A DNA stretch of 64,000 nucleotides, taken from NCBI GenBank assembly GCA_005502805.1, contig SCMY01000011.1:62001-126000 (forward strand), given 5' to 3'. The notes beneath the pieces are model-generated. The model was not told where the DNA came from, did not search any database, and saw only the letters and a list, made by a program, of their open reading frames with translations. Numbering within the stretch: the stretch's first letter is position 1; every line of letters begins with the position of its first letter. Shown here one piece after another: positions 60,606-64,000 of this stretch. This stretch comes from Rhizobiales bacterium 2SD (lineage in GTDB: Bacteria; Pseudomonadota; Alphaproteobacteria; Rhizobiales; Beijerinckiaceae). A program made the translations under genes and the position numbers.

Positions 60606-61532
60606 ATGAGCCAAAATCGCGACCTTCAGTGGGACAGGACGATCAAGCTTCGCCATCTCTCTTGTTTCATCGAGGTGGCGAGGCACAAAAGTGCGGGCAA
60701 GGCAGCAGCGTCCCTCGGACTCAGCCAGCCCGCAGTTTCAAAGACTATTCACGAGTTGGAAAACAGCTTGAACGCCAGCCTGTTTGAGCCCAATCGGCGC
60801 TCCATGGTGCTGACGCCTCTAGGCGAAATCTTTCTGCGATACGCCACGTCTAGTGTGACCGCTCTCAAGCAGGGGATGCGAATGGTAGCGCAGGATTCTG
60901 AGAGCCGGCGCGCCACTTTCACGATTGGGGCATTACCAACGGTTTCTGCGAATGTCCTGCCCGGAGCACTCGCAGATCTTACAAGCCGATTTCCGGACTT
61001 AAGGCTGCGCGTCGTTACCGGTTCCAATGATGTTCTGATAGCGCAACTGCGTTTGGGCGATGTCGACCTGGTCGTCGGGCGAATGACATCTCCCGAAGCG
61101 ATGAAGGGCTTGGCGTTTGAGCACCTTTATTCCGAGCGGATCGTGCTTGCCGTTCGCCCCGACCATCCCCTGCTCGCGCAACGACAGCTGGAACTGTCCG
61201 AAATCAGTCGCTACCAACTGCTTATTCCACCCCCAGGCTCCGTCATTCATCCGGTTGTTGAGCGCTATTTCCTCGCCCATTCGGTTCAGATGACCGGTAC
61301 CCAGATAGAGACAGTTTCGGACGCCTTCGCCCGAATTTATCTCCTCAGCACCACAGCGGTCTGGGTCATTTCAGAAGGCGTCATCGCTCAGGATGTGCGA
61401 AGAGGGATTCTCGCGACGCTCCCTGTCGAAAGCGATGATACGCTTGGTCCCGTCGGCTTCACAACTCGCACCGATACCGAACCGACCTATCCCGCGCAGT
61501 TGATAATGTCTGCCCTGCGAGGGGCGGGCTAA
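60606..61532 (+). CDS. pcaQ: LysR family activator of the pca operon
   Basis: This 308-residue LysR regulator has helix-turn-helix KLRHLSCFIEVARHKSAGKA with AASLGLSQPAVSKTIHELE near residues 30-50 and a C-terminal effector domain with VVGRMTSPEAMKGLAFEHLY near 160. Proteins of this type respond to 3-carboxymuconate and activate pcaD transcription. It is divergent from pcaD, and the PcaQ box abuts its ATG. No good ribosome site is seen because the box takes that place. Confidence 0.93.
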   Translation: MSQNRDLQWDRTIKLRHLSCFIEVARHKSAGKAAASLGLSQPAVSKTIHELENSLNASLFEPNRRSMVLTPLGEIFLRYATSSVTALKQGMRMVAQDSESRRATFTIGALPTVSANVLPGALADLTSRFPDLRLRVVTGSNDVLIAQLRLGDVDLVVGRMTSPEAMKGLAFEHLYSERIVLAVRPDHPLLAQRQLELSEISRYQLLIPPPGSVIHPVVERYFLAHSVQMTGTQIETVSDAFARIYLLSTTAVWVISEGVIAQDVRRGILATLPVESDDTLGPVGFTTRTDTEPTYPAQLIMSALRGAG

Positions 61533-61725
61533 TTCTGTCGCGAGCGCGCAGGCGCGAAGCATCACGGTAGTACTCCCAGATCTGATCAATCACGGCGTCC
61601 GATCAGTAATGTTTTCGCCGGAAAGCTCCATCGTACCGCTCGTTAGGGGACAGCGGCGCAAATTTGGAAACCCGGAGCTCAAGCTCGACGTTGAGCCAGG
61701 TGTGCGTCGGCCAGCGACTGCACCA

Positions 61726-62463
61726 TCATGACGAGCCGTGCCGCAATTGCTTGTCGATCGCCAGCAATGCCATGCTGGCCGTGATCGCGAAGCTGACGAT
61801 TAGGAGCGTCAGCACCATGATCAGATCCGTGTCGTGCAGACCGATGGCCTGCATCAGCAGGAACCCGATCCCGCGCTGCGATGCAAACATCTCGCCGAGC
61901 AGCGTGCCGATGAGCGTTAATGAAAATCCCAGCCTGAGTCCCGTGAATATCTCGGGACGTGCTGCGGGGAATAGGAGGGCCCAGGCGCTCTGCCATCGTG
62001 TAAGGCGAAGCGCCCTCGATGTGCGGCCGAGCACTGGGGGAAGATTGCGCAACGCGCCGAGCGTGAAGATCGCGATCGGCATAATGCCATGGATCGCGCC
62101 GAATGCGACCTTGGAAGGCATTCCGATCCCGAAGATCAGCAGGACGATCGGATAGAGGGTGATCTTCGGCAGCGAATAGAACGACACAAGCAGCGGCTCG
62201 CCCACCTCGCCAGCGAGGCGATTCATGCCCAGGGAGAAGCCCAACGCGACGCCGACGACCACGGCGATCGCAAGTGCGAGCGCGAAAGCCCGAAGCGTCT
62301 CCGCCAGGTGAGACAAGAAACCTTCCGACGCGATTAGCGCTCCCGCCTTGACGACGGTTTCGAGCGGGGGGCGGAGTGCCAGGTCGCCGATCGCCCAATA
62401 GGCAAGTTGCCAGAGCAGGAGTAGGCCGACGATTACGAGAAGGCTATTTCTGGCGCTCGTCAT
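61726..62463 (-). CDS. NitT/TauT-type ABC transporter permease (second of pair)
   Basis: This 245-residue permease has a first helix LLVIVGLLLLWQLAYW, the region FYSLPKITLYPIVLLIFGIG near residue 95 and the contact loop LLFPAARPEIFTGLRLGFSL near 165-185. It starts one base inside the upstream permease stop (TGATG at 62461-62465). It converges with pcaQ, with 193 bp of otherwise featureless sequence between. Confidence 0.9.
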   Translation of the reverse strand: MTSARNSLLVIVGLLLLWQLAYWAIGDLALRPPLETVVKAGALIASEGFLSHLAETLRAFALALAIAVVVGVALGFSLGMNRLAGEVGEPLLVSFYSLPKITLYPIVLLIFGIGMPSKVAFGAIHGIMPIAIFTLGALRNLPPVLGRTSRALRLTRWQSAWALLFPAARPEIFTGLRLGFSLTLIGTLLGEMFASQRGIGFLLMQAIGLHDTDLIMVLTLLIVSFAITASMALLAIDKQLRHGSS

Positions 62464-63215
62464 CACGAACGGCTCCTGCGGCTCAAGAGGCGCTTCTCCC
62501 AAGCGTAGAAGAGCCCGTTGACGGCTCCGGCCACGAGTAGGACGAACAGGATCAACGGATACATGATCTCGTTCTCGAAGTTGTTGTAGGCGAAGACGAT
62601 CTCGTGCCCGATACCGATCCTCGACATGATAAACTCGGCGCCGATCACGCCGATAAAGGAGTAGGAGACCGCCAACTTCACACCAGTTGCCAGATACGGG
62701 CCGGCATGGGGCAGATAGATCCGCCTGGCGGCTTCCAGCGGGCGCATCCCGTAGACCGCTGCCGTCTTACGGAGGACGCGCGGAATGCGGTCCAGCGCAT
62801 TGATCGTATTTACCACTACCGCAACGACAGCCAGCATGAAGCCGATGACGATCTGGGGGGCTTCGCCGATTCCGAAGATGGCGATCATCATCGGGTAGAA
62901 CGCGTAGACCGGCACCGCATAGTACGCGGTGAAGAATGGCGACATCGCGTCGGCCAAGCCGCGGAAGCGCTGGATTGCAACTCCCATCAGGATGCCGACA
63001 ACAATCGCCAGGGAGCATGCAATCGCGATCTTGCTCAGCGTCTGGGTGATCGCCAAATGGACGCGTCCGGAGAGCAGCAGGCGCCACAAGCCCACCATCA
63101 TCTCGCTTGGGGGCGGCGCAACGAAGCGGGCGATCACGCCAATACGGGTCAGGATCTCCAAAGCCAGGACGATCGCGGTAATCAATCCGAGCCGCACGGT
63201 TGTCGCGGGCTTCAT
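62463..63215 (-). CDS. NitT/TauT-type ABC transporter permease (first of pair)
   Basis: This 250-residue permease has a first helix TVRLGLITAIVLALEILT, YYAVPVYAFYPMMIAIFGIG near residue 100 and the contact loop PHAGPYLATGVKLAVSYSFI near 175-195. The ATG at 63215 follows the ATPase stop by one base; an upstream frame to 63347 lies inside the ATPase gene. Partner of the permease at 61726. Confidence 0.9.
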   Translation of the reverse strand: MKPATTVRLGLITAIVLALEILTRIGVIARFVAPPPSEMMVGLWRLLLSGRVHLAITQTLSKIAIACSLAIVVGILMGVAIQRFRGLADAMSPFFTAYYAVPVYAFYPMMIAIFGIGEAPQIVIGFMLAVVAVVVNTINALDRIPRVLRKTAAVYGMRPLEAARRIYLPHAGPYLATGVKLAVSYSFIGVIGAEFIMSRIGIGHEIVFAYNNFENEIMYPLILFVLLVAGAVNGLFYAWEKRLLSRRSRS

Positions 63216-63216
63216 G

Positions 63217-64000
63217 TCAGCCTGCCTTGTGGGAGAGCGCTGCCATCGATTCTCCGCGCAATCGCATCCAGAGGCGCGCTGTGATCTCGCCGAAGCGCGG
63301 ATCGGAGACCACGCGACTGTCGCGGTCGCGGCCCCAGGGCGTCTCAACGACGTCGATGATCCTGCCCGGGCGGGCGGACATGACGCCTACGCGATCGGCG
63401 AGCATGGCGGCCTCGTCAAGGGCGTGGGTGATGAGCAGCACCGTGGCGCCGGTCTCCCGCCAGAGCTTAAGGAGTTCCTCGCCCATGATGAGCCGCGTCT
63501 GCTGGTCGAGCGCCCCGAATGGCTCATCTAGTAAGATGAGCCGGGGGCGCTGCACGAGCGTCCGCGCTATGCAGACCCTCTGACGCATGCCGCCGGAGAG
63601 TTGCGCGGGATAGGCTGCCGCGAAATCGCGTAGGCCCATAAGAGTCAACGTGTCGTCAACCCTGCGTTTGATCTCTGCCTCGCCGAGGCCCGCCCGCCGG
63701 ATGCCGAAGGCAACGTTGTCCGCGACGTTCAGCCAAGCAAACGACGCATCCTCCTGGAAGACCACACCAACACCTTCGGGAACGGCCCGCCCATCGAGAC
63801 GGCTCCCTTCGAAGATGGCTTGGCCCTTCGTCGCCGGGGAAAGTCCGGCGACGATGTCGAACAGGGTCGACTTGCCACAGCCCGAGGGGCCAACCACAGC
63901 GAAGAATTCGCCCTTACGGAGATCCAAGTCGACCGGCCCTAAGGCCTCGACTTTGGTCCTCGCGTTGGTTTCGAATACGCGTGTTACCCCTCGCAGCCCG
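63217..64000 (-). CDS. NitT/TauT-type ABC transporter ATP-binding protein (5' end cut by window edge)
   Basis: About 260 residues are visible and the frame stays open past the right edge, so the start codon is missing. Walker A GPSGCGKST, Q-loop FQEDASFAWLN, signature LSGGMRQR, Walker B LILLDEPFGALD and H-switch THALDEA are all present. The upstream residues (GVTRVFETNARTKVEALGPV) show the usual first strand. Its binding protein is not in the window and is probably just beyond the edge. Confidence 0.9.
   Translation of the reverse strand, partial: GLRGVTRVFETNARTKVEALGPVDLDLRKGEFFAVVGPSGCGKSTLFDIVAGLSPATKGQAIFEGSRLDGRAVPEGVGVVFQEDASFAWLNVADNVAFGIRRAGLGEAEIKRRVDDTLTLMGLRDFAAAYPAQLSGGMRQRVCIARTLVQRPRLILLDEPFGALDQQTRLIMGEELLKLWRETGATVLLITHALDEAAMLADRVGVMSARPGRIIDVVETPWGRDRDSRVVSDPRFGEITARLWMRLRGESMAALSHKAG

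Noticed and set aside
1..64000. Insertion sequences, integrase, attachment sites, tRNA or CRISPR array that would mark a mobile island
   Set aside because: None seen on either strand; the repeat family described is short and carries no transposase in the window.

Overview
The window is a GC-rich (roughly two thirds G+C by eye), gene-dense chromosomal or large-plasmid segment typical of an alphaproteobacterium of the order Hyphomicrobiales. A Bosea-, Bradyrhizobium- or Chelatococcus-like host would fit. The evidence is the alphaproteobacterial pcaQ/pca arrangement with a textbook PcaQ box, the many NitT/TauT and peptide ABC importers, the ATGA-coupled operons, and a Rhizobiales-style palindromic intergenic repeat present in three copies. 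I see no rRNA, tRNA, CRISPR, insertion sequence or phage gene. The whole window reads as a catabolic and uptake island.

Layout. 1-3137: a Rieske oxygenase of the phthalate-dioxygenase type (cut by the left edge), divergent from a phthalate-dioxygenase-type reductase and a Gfo/Idh/MocA dehydrogenase. 3169-12609 (minus): one long operon for hydantoinase/oxoprolinase A and B, an Asp/Glu-racemase-like protein, a NitT/TauT importer (ATPase, two permeases, binding protein) and a D-2-hydroxyacid dehydrogenase, with a divergent IclR regulator. 12646-20394 (plus): the IclR gene, a second NitT/TauT importer with two binding proteins and two permeases, an FMN-dependent alpha-hydroxyacid dehydrogenase and an EamA exporter. 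20432-24198 (minus): a small conserved-looking protein, a MarR regulator, 3-hydroxybenzoate 4-monooxygenase (mobA) and a class II aldolase-fold enzyme. 24554-30839: a polar amino acid importer, a DadA-like oxidase, an aminotransferase and a LysR regulator, together an amino acid uptake and deamination unit. 30858-33137: a chemoreceptor, followed by about 700 bp of non-coding DNA. 33847-44613: amidase, peptide-type importer with two paralogous binding proteins, M20 hydrolase and GntR regulator. 44773-53635: MarR regulator divergent from a second peptide-type importer operon ending in two serine hydrolases. 53984-61532: a complete single-strand pca operon (pcaDCHGFIJB) with divergent pcaQ. 61726-64000: a third NitT/TauT importer, cut by the right edge.

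How it works together. The aromatic genes converge on protocatechuate. MobA makes it from 3-hydroxybenzoate. The phthalate-type oxygenase/reductase/dehydrogenase set could supply a dihydroxylated aromatic diacid, and the class II aldolase protein is a candidate decarboxylase. The pca operon carries protocatechuate to succinyl-CoA and acetyl-CoA. The other modules import small organic acids, amino acids, amides or peptides and hydrolyse or oxidise them. Six ABC importers, seven binding proteins and seven regulators (two LysR, two MarR, one IclR, one GntR, plus a chemoreceptor) in 64 kb indicate a scavenging lifestyle. Substrate assignments for the ABC systems are inference from context only.
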